Below, in pieces: positions 1 to 8,800 of a stretch of DNA of 23,025 bases (position 1 is the first letter of the stretch; each line of letters starts with the position of its first letter). The DNA is from a virus: the IMG/VR virus record IMGVR_UViG_3300035681_001387, positions 1-23,025 of that record; one strand, given 5' to 3'. The position numbers were made by a program, and so were the translations under genes. The notes below the pieces were generated by a model that was not told the origin of the DNA, did no database searches, and saw only the letters and a list, made by a program, of their open reading frames with translations.

Positions 1-1
1 T

Positions 2-106
2 GCTCCCGTCTACCCCATCGACGCCCTGGAGGCGTCCCTGATCGCCAAGCTCGAAGCCCGCGCGAACGAGGAGAAGAACAAGCCATGGTATCGAAGGCAA
101 TCCTGA
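2..106 (+). CDS. C-terminal end of an upstream gene (5' partial)
   Basis: An open frame enters from the left edge and ends at TGA 104-106, giving 34 residues that finish in KPWYRRQS. Its codons end almost entirely in G or C, as in the other genes here, whereas the frame that continues upstream of the portal start reads as Arg/Pro-rich noise. It overlaps the portal start by 22 bp. In phage genomes the gene before a portal is often the terminase large subunit, but the visible tail carries no terminase motif, so no function is assigned. Confidence 0.5.
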   Translation, partial: APVYPIDALEASLIAKLEARANEEKNKPWYRRQS

Positions 107-1947
107 ACAGGCTCGACCGCCGCTGGTGGTTCGTCGACAAAGACGACGTCCATGGCACCCTCACCACCGCGCTGGATCTGGCGATGGCCCACGACCGGCA
201 GAGGATCGACTACTACCGGATCCTCGCGCTGCTGCACGATGAGCACGACCGCCAGTGCATGTGGGGCGGGCGCACCATCGACCGGGAGCAAGACTACCGG
301 GTGCCGCGCAACGTCCTGCGCCGGCTGGTGTCGACGGCGCACGCGCGCCTGATCTCGACCATCCCGCGCCCCTTCTACTGCTCCGATGGGGGCGACTTCG
401 AGCTGAGGCAGAAGCTCGAGGAGTTGAACACCGCGGTCCACGGGCTGTTCCTCTCCAACAAGGTCGACAGCTACGCCAACCTCGCGCAACGCCACGCGCT
501 CACGTTCGGCGACGGATTCGTGAAGGTGAGCCCGCTCCTGCACACCAAGAACCCCCGCGTGTGTGTGGAGAGGGTCTACCCCTGGGAGGTCTACGTGGAT
601 CCTCTCGACGGGCTCTATGGCGAGCCCCGCTGCTACTACCAAGTCCGCTGGATCGACCGCGCTCACCTGATCGCGCTCTGGCCCAAGCACGCCAAGGACA
701 TCTTCGACGCGACCACGGACCGTCCCGAGTGGGCGGGCTGGCTCGACGGGATGAGCGACCCGGTGCGCGTCATTGAGGCATGGTACCTCGACCCGGACGG
801 CGACATGGGCCGGCACGTGGTGGCCGTCAGCAGCGCCACGCTCATCGATGAGCCGTACCTGTACGACGTGCCCCCGCTGGTGAGGTTCCAGCACGCGGCG
901 CCCCTGTCGGGCTTCTGGGGGGATGGGCTCGCCCACGAGGTCGCCGGCCAGCAGATGGAACTCAACGACATCATGAGCGCCATGAGTGAGACGGTGAAGC
1001 TGGGCGCGTGGCCGACGCTCCTGGTGGAGAAGTCGTCCGAGGTCGAGGTGGGGCAGATCGATAACTCCCCGATGAAGATGCTCAAGTACCGGGGCACCCC
1101 TCCGATCATTCAGACGGCGCAGGGCCTCACCGCCGAGTCCTCGCGCTACGCCGACAGCATCGCCCAGTCGATGTACGAGACGAGCGGCGTCAGCCAGTAC
1201 GCGGCCAGCTCGACCAAGCCCGCGGGGCTCCAGAGCGGTCGGAGCCTCCGGATCTTCGCCGACCAGCAGGAAGGCAACTTGCGCGAGGGGAGCGACCTCC
1301 GCGCGCAGAGCTACCTGGCCTTGGGGATGGCGCTGGTCCGTGCTCAGCGCGCCGTGGCCGAGGTGCGCCCCGACGTGAGGGTGATCTTCAGCGACCCGCG
1401 CGAGCGCAAGGTGGTGAGCCTCCGCTGGAAAGAGATCGACCTCCCCGACGACGGGCTGGAGATGGTTGCGGCGCCGGTGTCGATCCTCCCGAGCACGCCC
1501 GCAGCGAAGGCCGCCGCCCTGGAGGAGCTGATGAACGCCGGCGTGCTGAGCCCCGAGGAGTTCCGGGAAAACCTCGACCTGCCCGACGTCAAGGCGCTGA
1601 ACAAGACCGCGACCGCCCCGCGCCGGGTCATCGAGATGCAGATGTTGGAGATGATCCGCGATGGGGTGCCCCAGTCGCCGGAGCCCTTCTTTCCCCTCGA
1701 CCTCGCGCTCCAGCTTGCCGGCCAGCACTACTGCCAGGCGGTGGTCGATGGCGCCAGCGAGGACCGCCTGGAGCTGGTCCGCCGGTACATCCAGGCGATC
1801 ACCGACCTCAAGGCACCGCCCCCACCCCCCGAGGGCGGCGCACCCCCGCCCACCGAGATGCCCGCCGAGGAGATGCCGCCCGTCGAGGGTGAGCTGCCTC
1901 CCGAGATGATGCCCGAGATGACCCCTCCCCAGGAGATGATGGCATGA
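85..1947 (+). CDS. Phage portal protein
   Basis: The 620-residue product probably forms the dodecameric portal ring through which DNA enters and leaves the capsid. What is seen: an N-terminal region with LRRLVSTAHARLISTIPRPF, a WEVYVDPLDG stretch near residue 170, GFWGDGLAHEVAGQQMELND near residue 280 (the conserved portal region that places the protein against its ring neighbours), long helices after about 370, and a Pro/Glu/Met-rich tail after about 575 that is probably disordered. Length and the scaffold and capsid genes that follow fit a podovirus-type portal. The ATG has a purine-rich GAGGAG about 10 bases upstream. The stop overlaps the scaffold start as ATGA (1944-1947), so translation is likely coupled. 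The role is inferred from motif style and gene order; no close named homologue is claimed. Confidence 0.87.
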   Translation: MVSKAILNRLDRRWWFVDKDDVHGTLTTALDLAMAHDRQRIDYYRILALLHDEHDRQCMWGGRTIDREQDYRVPRNVLRRLVSTAHARLISTIPRPFYCSDGGDFELRQKLEELNTAVHGLFLSNKVDSYANLAQRHALTFGDGFVKVSPLLHTKNPRVCVERVYPWEVYVDPLDGLYGEPRCYYQVRWIDRAHLIALWPKHAKDIFDATTDRPEWAGWLDGMSDPVRVIEAWYLDPDGDMGRHVVAVSSATLIDEPYLYDVPPLVRFQHAAPLSGFWGDGLAHEVAGQQMELNDIMSAMSETVKLGAWPTLLVEKSSEVEVGQIDNSPMKMLKYRGTPPIIQTAQGLTAESSRYADSIAQSMYETSGVSQYAASSTKPAGLQSGRSLRIFADQQEGNLREGSDLRAQSYLALGMALVRAQRAVAEVRPDVRVIFSDPRERKVVSLRWKEIDLPDDGLEMVAAPVSILPSTPAAKAAALEELMNAGVLSPEEFRENLDLPDVKALNKTATAPRRVIEMQMLEMIRDGVPQSPEPFFPLDLALQLAGQHYCQAVVDGASEDRLELVRRYIQAITDLKAPPPPPEGGAPPPTEMPAEEMPPVEGELPPEMMPEMTPPQEMMA

Positions 1948-2768
1948 GCGACTTTGAAGCCACCCCCGTTGACGAGACCACCGAAGCTGCGCCCCCCGTC
2001 GAGGGCGAGGCCCCACCGCCCGCACCGGAGCCCGAGGAGAAGGAGCCCAGTGATGAGGCCCTGACCAAGGCGTTCACGGCGCTCAACCGGAAGAAGAAGG
2101 CCCACCAGGAGAAGCTCGCCGCCCTCCAGAGCGAGAAGAGCGCGTTGCAGCAGGAGCGCGAGGCGTTCAAGGCAGAGCGCGCGATCCTGGAGCGGCTCCG
2201 CAGCGGCGACGAGGACGCGCTGCGCGAGGCCATGGGCGAGGATTACTTCGATCGCCTGGTGGAGAAGCGCCTGAACCCGGAGGCGACCGCGAAGGAGGCG
2301 AAGCTGAAGAGCGAACTCCAGCGCCGCGACCAGGAGCTTGAGGCCCTGAAGAAGCGCCTCGACGACTTCGACCAGAGCCAGCGCCAGGCCCAGATGCAAC
2401 GCGAGGAGGCGGGCCTGCTGCAATACTTCCGGGAGCTGAACGCCCCGGAGCTGGACGTGCTCGACGATGAGGAGAAGCTCGACCTCGCGCGGCGCCTCGC
2501 CCCGCAACTCCGCGAAGAACTCGGCCGCCCGCCGACCTTCGGTGAGCTGGGCAAGCTCCTCGTCAACATGCAGAAGCCCAAGGTCGAGCGGCTGAAGAAG
2601 CGCCTTCTCCCGCCGCCTCCCGAGGCACCGCCGCCCGGGAAGAAGAGCCCGGCGGGGCTGACGAACCGCGACGCCTCGACGCCCGCGGGTGCCACGCCCG
2701 AGGAGGCCGAGGACATGGACGCCTTCCGGAAGCGCATGGAGCGCAAGCTCTTGGAGAGCTTGGGCTGA
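1944..2768 (+). CDS. Capsid scaffolding protein
   Basis: The 274-residue product is very rich in Glu, Lys, Ala and Gln. It starts with an acidic Pro-rich segment (about 1-40). A long coiled coil follows (about 45-155), then a helical acidic region, a Pro-rich linker (about 212-225) and a short basic C-terminal helix (AFRKRMERKLLESLG). That layout, with a basic helix at the end that contacts the capsid subunit, is typical of internal scaffolding proteins, which guide prohead assembly and then leave. It lies between portal and capsid genes, the usual place. The start overlaps the portal stop. The TGA stop lies inside a short inverted repeat (2767-2783) that opens the capsid leader. Confidence 0.85.
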   Translation: MSDFEATPVDETTEAAPPVEGEAPPPAPEPEEKEPSDEALTKAFTALNRKKKAHQEKLAALQSEKSALQQEREAFKAERAILERLRSGDEDALREAMGEDYFDRLVEKRLNPEATAKEAKLKSELQRRDQELEALKKRLDDFDQSQRQAQMQREEAGLLQYFRELNAPELDVLDDEEKLDLARRLAPQLREELGRPPTFGELGKLLVNMQKPKVERLKKRLLPPPPEAPPPGKKSPAGLTNRDASTPAGATPEEAEDMDAFRKRMERKLLESLG

Positions 2769-2773
2769 TAGGC

Positions 2774-2801
2774 TTGCCCTATCAGACGGGTCTGTTAAGA
2801 T
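2774..2801 (+). promoter_or_regulatory. Candidate promoter with operator-like dyad before the capsid gene
   Basis: TTGCCC (2774-2779) and TAAGAT (2796-2801) are separated by 16 bp and resemble -35 and -10 elements in an otherwise very GC-rich window. The spacer holds a perfect dyad, CAGAC-GG-GTCTG (2783-2794). Just upstream, GATAGG-CTTGC-CCTATC (2767-2783) is another perfect inverted repeat over the scaffold stop codon. This is a plausible extra late promoter for the capsid gene, with a possible repressor site. It rests on pattern only. Confidence 0.4.
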
Positions 2802-2812
2802 AGACGCCACTT

Positions 2813-2926
2813 GCCCCTCTCGGGGCCTCGCGTGCCGGCCACGCGGACGTACCCAGTCGTCAAAACCGGAGCGCCACGAGCGCGAGCCCACCCCGAGAAC
2901 CAACGCCGCCAGAGAGCGGCGGGGAG
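2813..2926 (+). promoter_or_regulatory. Structured 5' leader and ribosome binding site of the capsid gene
   Basis: Three perfect stem-loops can be drawn: GCCCC-TCTC-GGGGC (2813-2826), CGCGTG-CCGGC-CACGCG (2829-2845) and CGCCGC-N6-GCGGCG (2904-2921). The last ends directly in the Shine-Dalgarno run GGGGAG (2921-2926), six bases before the GTG start. No T-run follows any stem, so these are not ordinary terminators. They may stabilise the mRNA or tune initiation of the most needed virion protein. Between 2846 and 2903 nothing recognisable is seen. Confidence 0.45.
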
Positions 2927-2932
2927 CAAGCC

Positions 2933-4309
2933 GTGCCCGCACCTTCAACGACGTCGAACGTCGCAGAGATCCTCAAGGACGTTTACGAGCAGCTTCGCAA
3001 CGAGCAGCTCTACACCCGCAAGCCCTTCTGGGACATGTTGCGGAAGAAGAAGAACTTCAACGGGCTCACCCACGAAGTTCCCCTGCGCTACTCGCCGGAG
3101 CCCGGCGGGTCCGCCACCTTCTCCAGCGCGCTCGCCAACCGGGGCCCCTCGGGCTTCCGCCGGTTCGCCGTCACCCGCAAGAAGGACTACGCGACCGCCT
3201 CCATCGAGACGGAGCTGGTCCGCGCCGCGAAGGACAATTCCGGCGCCGTCGTGAGCGCCGTCGAAGCCGTGATCCGCGGCATGAAGAACACCGCCGAGCG
3301 GTCGATCTGCAAAGGCATCTTCGGCAACGGCGGCGGCGCCCGCGCCCAGGTCACCAGCGGCATGGCCTCCAGCACCATCACGCTGCTCAACCCCAAGGAC
3401 ATCGTGTGGTTCGAGGCCGGCATGGTCTTGGACGGGTCCGCGGCCGATGGCACCTCCGGCGCGGCCACCGCCGGCGGCGCAGCGGCGAAGATCGTCAGCA
3501 TCAACCGCGACACCGGCACCCTCACCAACGACGCCTCCGCCAACTGGGATGCTGCGACGGGCATCAACTCCCTCGCGGCCAACTGGTACCTGTTCCGGCA
3601 GGGAGACTTCGGCGCCACCATGACCGGGCTCGACGCCTGGATCCCCGCGACCGTGAGCGCCACGGCCTTCTTTGGCGTGGTCCGGACCCTCGACACCGAG
3701 CGCCTCGCGGGCTGCCGCATCACCCCCACCACCACGGGCTACACCTACTCGACCGTCGAGGGCGCCATCACCGCGATCCTCGAAAGGGTCTACATGGCCG
3801 GCGGCGCCCCGGACACGATCCTGCTTCACCCGCAGAGGTACAAGCGCCTCTGCGACGAGCTGGGGGCGAAGCGCCAGTACGTCGACATCAAGACCGACGC
3901 GGGTGTGTCCTTCAAGGGCATCCTCGTAGAAGGCCAGGGCGGGCAGGCGCGTGTGGTCTCCGACCCCTGCTGCCAGCTCGACACGGGCTGGGCGCTCAGC
4001 ATGGACACGTGGACGTTCAACACCCTCGGCGACCCGTTCAGCATCGTGGACGACGACGGCAAGGGCATCTGGCTGCGCGAGGGCGACAACGACGCCATGC
4101 AGGCCCGCCTGGCGACGTTCGGGAATCTCTATTGCGACGCCCCCGCGTACAACGGGCGCTTCAGCCTCACGGGGATCAGCTTATGGCCTCGGGCAAGGCG
4201 CAGTCTCCGGTGCGTCACGCGACGCCCGATGCGGAGCTGTTCGAGGGGTCGTTCGCTCCCGACACGGCCAACGCCCCGACGACCCTCCGGGGCTCCGGCT
4301 TCACCGTGA
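2933..4309 (+). CDS. Major capsid protein, with an overlapping C-terminal extension
   Basis: The product is probably the HK97-fold shell subunit. The GTG start follows GGGGAG with ideal spacing. The first 417 residues look like a normal capsid protein: an N-terminal helix (VAEILKDVYEQLRNEQLY), mixed alpha/beta body, the segment TILLHPQRYKRLCDELGAKRQY near residue 300, and an ending at YNGRFSLTGISL. No stop occurs there. The frame runs on for 41 Arg/Pro/Ser-rich residues (418-458) to 4309, across the first 127 bp of the next gene. At the junction the codons are TTA TGG, where a TGA would give the ATGA overlap seen elsewhere in this operon. The tail may be real, or it may reflect a lost stop or a sequence error; the body alone is 2933-4183. 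The fold assignment rests on order (after portal and scaffold) and general sequence style. Confidence 0.85.
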   Translation: MPAPSTTSNVAEILKDVYEQLRNEQLYTRKPFWDMLRKKKNFNGLTHEVPLRYSPEPGGSATFSSALANRGPSGFRRFAVTRKKDYATASIETELVRAAKDNSGAVVSAVEAVIRGMKNTAERSICKGIFGNGGGARAQVTSGMASSTITLLNPKDIVWFEAGMVLDGSAADGTSGAATAGGAAAKIVSINRDTGTLTNDASANWDAATGINSLAANWYLFRQGDFGATMTGLDAWIPATVSATAFFGVVRTLDTERLAGCRITPTTTGYTYSTVEGAITAILERVYMAGGAPDTILLHPQRYKRLCDELGAKRQYVDIKTDAGVSFKGILVEGQGGQARVVSDPCCQLDTGWALSMDTWTFNTLGDPFSIVDDDGKGIWLREGDNDAMQARLATFGNLYCDAPAYNGRFSLTGISLWPRARRSLRCVTRRPMRSCSRGRSLPTRPTPRRPSGAPASP

Positions 4310-4560
4310 CCTACGTGTCCGCGGGCCGGTGGACGGTCACGATCCAGGGCATCGGAGGCGCCACCGTCGTCAAGGCCATCGCGGGCGTCCAGCTCAACGC
4401 GGCGGCGGCGAGCCCCATCGATGTGTCGATCATCGGGGCCACCGCGAGCAGCTCCGGGAACCTCACCTTCGACATCCTCTACCGGGTGAACGCGGTGGCG
4501 ACCAACATCGCCGCCAACGCCAACAACCGGGTCCACTTCTCCGTCACGGTGAGGCCGTGA
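4183..4560 (+). CDS. Beta-rich capsid-associated (decoration-like) protein
   Basis: A 125-residue protein from ATG 4183, lying largely in beta-strand-like alternation: FTVTYVSAGRWTVTIQGI, then SPIDVSIIG, and an ending with NANNRVHFSVTVRP. Small proteins with this NANNR-type ending recur next to phage capsid genes, so a virion decoration or head-fibre role is likely, though not shown. The true start is ATG 4183; the frame stays open upstream inside the capsid gene, but there it is only the out-of-frame reading of that gene. The first 127 bp overlap the capsid frame. Its TGA overlaps the next start as GTGA (4557-4560). Confidence 0.75.
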   Translation: MASGKAQSPVRHATPDAELFEGSFAPDTANAPTTLRGSGFTVTYVSAGRWTVTIQGIGGATVVKAIAGVQLNAAAASPIDVSIIGATASSSGNLTFDILYRVNAVATNIAANANNRVHFSVTVRP

Positions 4561-4763
4561 AAGGCGGCCTCTTGGCCATCCTCGGGGGCAAGCCCTCGGG
4601 CGAGGAGATGAACGAGGGCGACCCCTTCGAGACGGGCTTCTCTGCCTTCCGCAGCGCGCTCAAGAGCGGCGACGCGATGAAGGCGAAGAAGGCGTTTCGC
4701 CTCATGAAAGAGGCGTGTGGCGACGACGACGAAGAGGGCGACGACTACAGCGACGAGGAGTGA
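4557..4763 (+). CDS. Small acidic-tailed virion-region protein
   Basis: A 68-residue product from GTG 4557, coupled to the preceding stop (GTGA). The middle is helical (FSAFRSALKSGDAMKAKKAFRLMKEACG). The end is an acidic tail, DDDEEGDDYSDEE. Small helical proteins with acidic tails occur between capsid and adaptor genes in several phages, but the function is not known. High GC at third positions and tight spacing to both neighbours support it as a real gene. Six bases separate it from the adaptor start. Confidence 0.7.
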   Translation: MKGGLLAILGGKPSGEEMNEGDPFETGFSAFRSALKSGDAMKAKKAFRLMKEACGDDDEEGDDYSDEE

Positions 4764-4769
4764 CCTGCC

Positions 4770-5531
4770 ATGCCGATCCCGATCTCTCAAGCGTCCCTCC
4801 GCACGAGGATCCGGACGGCTGTGCGGCAGCCCAACGCCTCGGGCTTCATCTCCGATGCGGAGATCAACGCCTACATCAACGAGGGCGCGTACCGGCTCTA
4901 CAACCTGCTCGTCGCAGCCCGCGGCGAGCACTACTACGCGACCGAATGGGGCTTCAACACCACCATCGGCGTGAAGCGGTACCCGTTCCCGCAGAACTTT
5001 TACCGGCTGGTTTCGCTGATGATCAGCGAGACCCCCGGGGGGTCGCCCTCGGGCACGGTCCAGCCCACCGGCGCGACCTGGTACGAGCTGAAGCGGATGA
5101 ACCCTGGCGACTGGGCGCTCCAGGAGAGCCTCACCGGGGACAGCATCCATGACGTGCGGTACGCCCTCACCGGGCGGCAGCACGAGACGACCACGACGCA
5201 GCTTGCGGAGATCGGCCTCTACCCGGCGCCGCGCGCGGTGTGGAACGTCCGGACGATCTACCTCCCCACCCTCGACCTCTCCAACGAGACCAGCTCCAGC
5301 GCGCCCCTGTACGACGGCATCAACGGCTTCGATGAATACATCGTGGCCCACGCGGCCGAGCAGATCGCGGCCATGCAGGAGGACAGCACGGTCGCGGTGT
5401 GGAGGGCGAAGAAGGCCGACATCGAGGAGCAGATCCGGGGCCTCGCCAGCGACCGCGACGGGCACCAGCCCATGCAGGTCCGTGACGTCCGGTGGGGCCG
5501 GGCTCGGCGCGAGAGGTACCCCCGCCCATGA
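4770..5531 (+). CDS. Head-tail adaptor protein (SU10 adaptor-like)
   Basis: A 253-residue protein that probably forms the ring joining portal to tail. The N-terminus (SLRTRIRTAVRQP...FISDAEINAYINEGAYRLYNLL) has the helical pattern of adaptor proteins, in which the first helices bind the portal. The C-terminal part carries FDEYIVAHAAEQIAAMQED followed by a long helix (WRAKKADIEEQIRGLASDRD) and a conserved-looking D..QPMQVRDVRWG. That combination is characteristic of the SU10-type adaptor family. The order capsid, adaptor, large tail protein agrees with this. The stop overlaps the next start as ATGA (5528-5531). Confidence 0.8.
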   Translation: MPIPISQASLRTRIRTAVRQPNASGFISDAEINAYINEGAYRLYNLLVAARGEHYYATEWGFNTTIGVKRYPFPQNFYRLVSLMISETPGGSPSGTVQPTGATWYELKRMNPGDWALQESLTGDSIHDVRYALTGRQHETTTTQLAEIGLYPAPRAVWNVRTIYLPTLDLSNETSSSAPLYDGINGFDEYIVAHAAEQIAAMQEDSTVAVWRAKKADIEEQIRGLASDRDGHQPMQVRDVRWGRARRERYPRP

Positions 5532-5848
5532 GCATCGAGCTGCCCACCCTCGACGGAGCCCGCAGCGCGGCGGATATGATTCGCCTGCTCGGGCAGTGGC
5601 GCGACGCCCTCAGGCTGACGCTTCGGCTGCCACCCGTTGCCCGAGACGGCGTGCTGCTGACGGACGTGGACCTCTCCGCGACCCCCACCGCGGTCAACCA
5701 CGGACTCGGCGCAACGCCCTCGGGCTGGCTCGTGGTGCGCGCTCGAGGCGCCGCCGCGGCGTCCGTGACGGAGACCGCGGTGTCAGCGCGCACGCTGACG
5801 CTGGTGGCCTCCGGCGCCGTCACCGTTGACCTGTGGGTGTGGCCGTGA
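5528..5848 (+). CDS. Small beta-domain virion protein
   Basis: A 106-residue product starting at ATG 5528, coupled to the adaptor stop. After a helical N-terminus (SAADMIRLLGQWRDALRL) it has a compact beta-like domain: VLLTDVDLS...TAVNHGLGATPSGWLVVRARG, then TLTLVASGAVTVDLWVWP. The 'HGLG..P.GWLVV ... VDLWV' pattern is common in small structural proteins of podovirus-like phages. The exact role is unknown; an adaptor-associated or tail-accessory subunit is plausible from its place between adaptor and nozzle. An in-frame GTG or ATG further upstream (5492) would extend into the adaptor gene and is less likely than the coupled ATG. Confidence 0.7.
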   Translation: MSIELPTLDGARSAADMIRLLGQWRDALRLTLRLPPVARDGVLLTDVDLSATPTAVNHGLGATPSGWLVVRARGAAAASVTETAVSARTLTLVASGAVTVDLWVWP

Positions 5849-8800
5849 GCCTGGCGAAGACCGTCCTGGAGGTCCAGCCCATCGGGGGGCTCGACCAGTC
5901 CCGCGGCGAGTGGGCCACGGTCCCGGGCCCCGGGGGGCTCGCGAGCCAGTTCCACACGTTGAACAACCTCCGGTACACGAAAACCGGTCAGATCGAGAAG
6001 CGCGCCGGGCTCGTGGCGATGTCGTCCGCGGTGCTGGACGGCTACGCCTTCGGGACCAGCACAGACCTCGTGGCCGTCGGCGGCCAGGAGCTGGTCGCCG
6101 TCGGTACCCGCGCGCAGGAGACCTCGACGCAGCCGGGCGAGCCCGGCGCCTACCTCTGGAGCTACAGCCCCTCGGCGGTGAAGTGGGCGCCCAAGACCGG
6201 CGTCCCTCAGCTCAGCGTCGAGCGCTACCCCGGGGTACGCGGCGAGACGGACCTGGACAGCGACGTGACCCAGGTGGCGCGCGTCGGCGCCGTCGAGATG
6301 ATCCTCTACACCGTGGCCGGCAACGCTTACGCGCGCATCGTCGACCGGGCCACCGGCGCCGTGCTGCTCGACAACACCCTGCTGGTGTCCTCGGCGCTGG
6401 CCGGGAAATACGTCCTCTTTACCTGCGGCGACGGGCTGTTCACGGTGGTCTGGATCACCAGTGTCAACCAGCTCCGGCGGGCGACCCTCAACCCCACCAC
6501 GTTGGCGACCTCGACGGCGAGCGTCGGCGGTGCCTACTCCTTCACCCCCGCGAGCTGGGATGCGATCCCCACCATCGCTGGCAAATGGGCCATCGCCGCG
6601 CAGGGCGCCACGCCGGGCGGCGATGTGGCGCTGCGACGCATCGATAACGCGACCGCAGCCGTGGACGCCACCGCGGCGGAGCTGGGGCGGAGCGGCACGC
6701 GGCTCTCGCTGGGGTTCCGCATCGGGTACAACTTTCTGCTCTTGGCCTGGGATGACCGCCTCGACGTCCGGGCCAAGCACTACATCGAGAGCACCCTGGT
6801 CACGGCGCTGGCGGACTGGCAGGTGGAGCCCCTCGCCACCTTCAACATTGTGCGCAACCTGGCCGCGCAATTCGACGACCAGAATCGCAGCTTCGTCCTC
6901 ATCGGCGCCGAGGATTCCAGCGGGTACGCCTCGCTCGCCCTGCGCGCGTTCGACACGCTAGGCGCCGGTCTCATGAGCCTCCGGCGCATCTACTGGGTGG
7001 GCCTCCAGACGAAGCCGTTTCGCCTCGGCGGATCCCTGTACGCGCTCGTCTGTCGGTACCGAACCGGCGCCGTCGACGTGGGCGAGAACTACGGCTATGC
7101 GCTCCTGAACCTCTCGCGCCGCTTCGACGCCATCGGCGGAGACTACCCGGTGGCCCTCGAAGGCAGCCTCGCCCCCCTCGACGGGATCGGCCTCGACGTC
7201 GCCACGACGGATGAACACCTGGCGTGGGTCCAGACCACCAGCGATGGCGATGCGTACCTGCCCCTGGTCATCAACGCGGCCAACCCGGAAGAGCCCGCGG
7301 GCACCCCCGGCGCCGCCGCGTGGGTGGACGTGGTGCGGCTCCGGTCGGGGCGCACGGTGGACGGGCTGTGGTCGTGGGCGCACGGGGCCCGGCTCCTCCA
7401 CTTGACGAGCGCGCTCCCGGTTCAGTACGACGGCCAGAGCGCGGTGGAGATCGCGTTCCTGGAGCCTCCGCAGCTCGTGGGGTCCGTGGCCCTGACGTAT
7501 GGAGCCTCCGGCCCTGCCGCTGGGACGCCGGACAACGTCTACAGCTACCTGATGATCTGGGAGTGGATCGACGCCCAGGGGCAGATCCACCGGAGCCGGC
7601 TGAGCGCGCCGTTCACCGCGACCATCAGCAGCGGGAGCGGCACCAACGCTCTCGTGGACTTCGACGTCAAGACCACGGGCATCACGCGCCGCGGCAGCAA
7701 GGCGGACGGCACCCTGACGCGCCCACGCCTCGCGGTCTTCCGGACGCTGGCCAACGGGACGGTGTACTACCGCCTCGACGGGAACGGCGAGGTCAACGAC
7801 CCCGGCGCCGCGACGCTCGCCTTTCAGGATGACGAGACGGATGCGGTCCTGCTCGCCGCCGGTCGCCCCGGGCTCTACACCGCCGGCGGCATCCTCGAAA
7901 ACGAGACGCCCCCGCCGGCCCGACACGTCCAGGTGGCCGCGCGGCGCGTGTGGCTCACCAGCGCCGAGAGCGCCGAGGTGTGGCCGTCGCGGGAGATCGT
8001 CGCAGCCGAGGCCCCCGCGTTCTCGGCGGTGCTCCGGATCTCCCTCGATGAGGTCGACGAGCGGCTGGTGGGGACCGCATGGCTCGACGGCGCGCTGGTC
8101 ATCTTCAGCGAGCGGAGGATCTTCCTCCTCGATGCCGGCGCCGGCCCTGGCGACACGGGACAGCCCCCCTGGCCCTCGCCGCAGGCGCTCCAGAGCAGCG
8201 CGGGTTGCACGAGCGGGAGGAGCATCGCGGTCTTCCGGGATGGCGTGATCTACCGCGACCCCGACGGCTTCAAGATCCTCACCCGAGGCCGCAGCATCAT
8301 CGACATCGGCGGCGCCGTGCGCGACATCACCGACGCCAACCCGGTGACCCTCGACGTCCAGGTGGACGCGGCGCAGGAGCGGGTGGTCTTCGTCGTCGCC
8401 ACCTCAGAGACCGGCACCCCTCAGATCCTGGTGTACGACTACCGGCACACGGGCCCCGATGGCGCCGGCTCGTGGTCCACCTGGAGCACCGAGGAAGACC
8501 CGGCGACGGTACGCGCTGCCATCTGGCAGGGCTCCCTCGTCACGGCCACCAACGGCCCCTGCCTGGAGGGCGACGGCGCTACCCCGGGCTACGATGGCAT
8601 CGGCGGCGGCGCGCAGTGGATCACCGGCACCCTCGCCACGCCATGGCTCCGGGTGGGTGCGCTCGGGGGATTCCAGCGGGTGTGGCGCGCGGTCCTGGAG
8701 CTACGCCAGATGAGCGCCCACGGGCTGAGCTTGCAGGTCTACGTCGATGGCGACGACACCACCCCGGTCCAGACGGAGACCTGGAGCGCAGGCGACGTCG

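Noticed and set aside
10-2025. 671-residue minus-strand open frame opposite the portal gene
   Set aside because: It is the antisense shadow of a GC-rich gene with strong third-position GC; it is His/Arg/Gly/Leu repetitive, has no ribosome binding site and covers a clear portal gene.
2689-4182. Long N-terminal extension of the decoration-like protein frame
   Set aside because: It would run through the scaffold end, leader and capsid gene out of frame; the sequence there is Arg/Gly/His noise, and ATG 4183 begins the recognisable protein.
4175-4190. Programmed frameshift joining the capsid to the next protein
   Set aside because: No slippery heptamer or following pseudoknot is visible at the junction, and the downstream gene has its own ATG.
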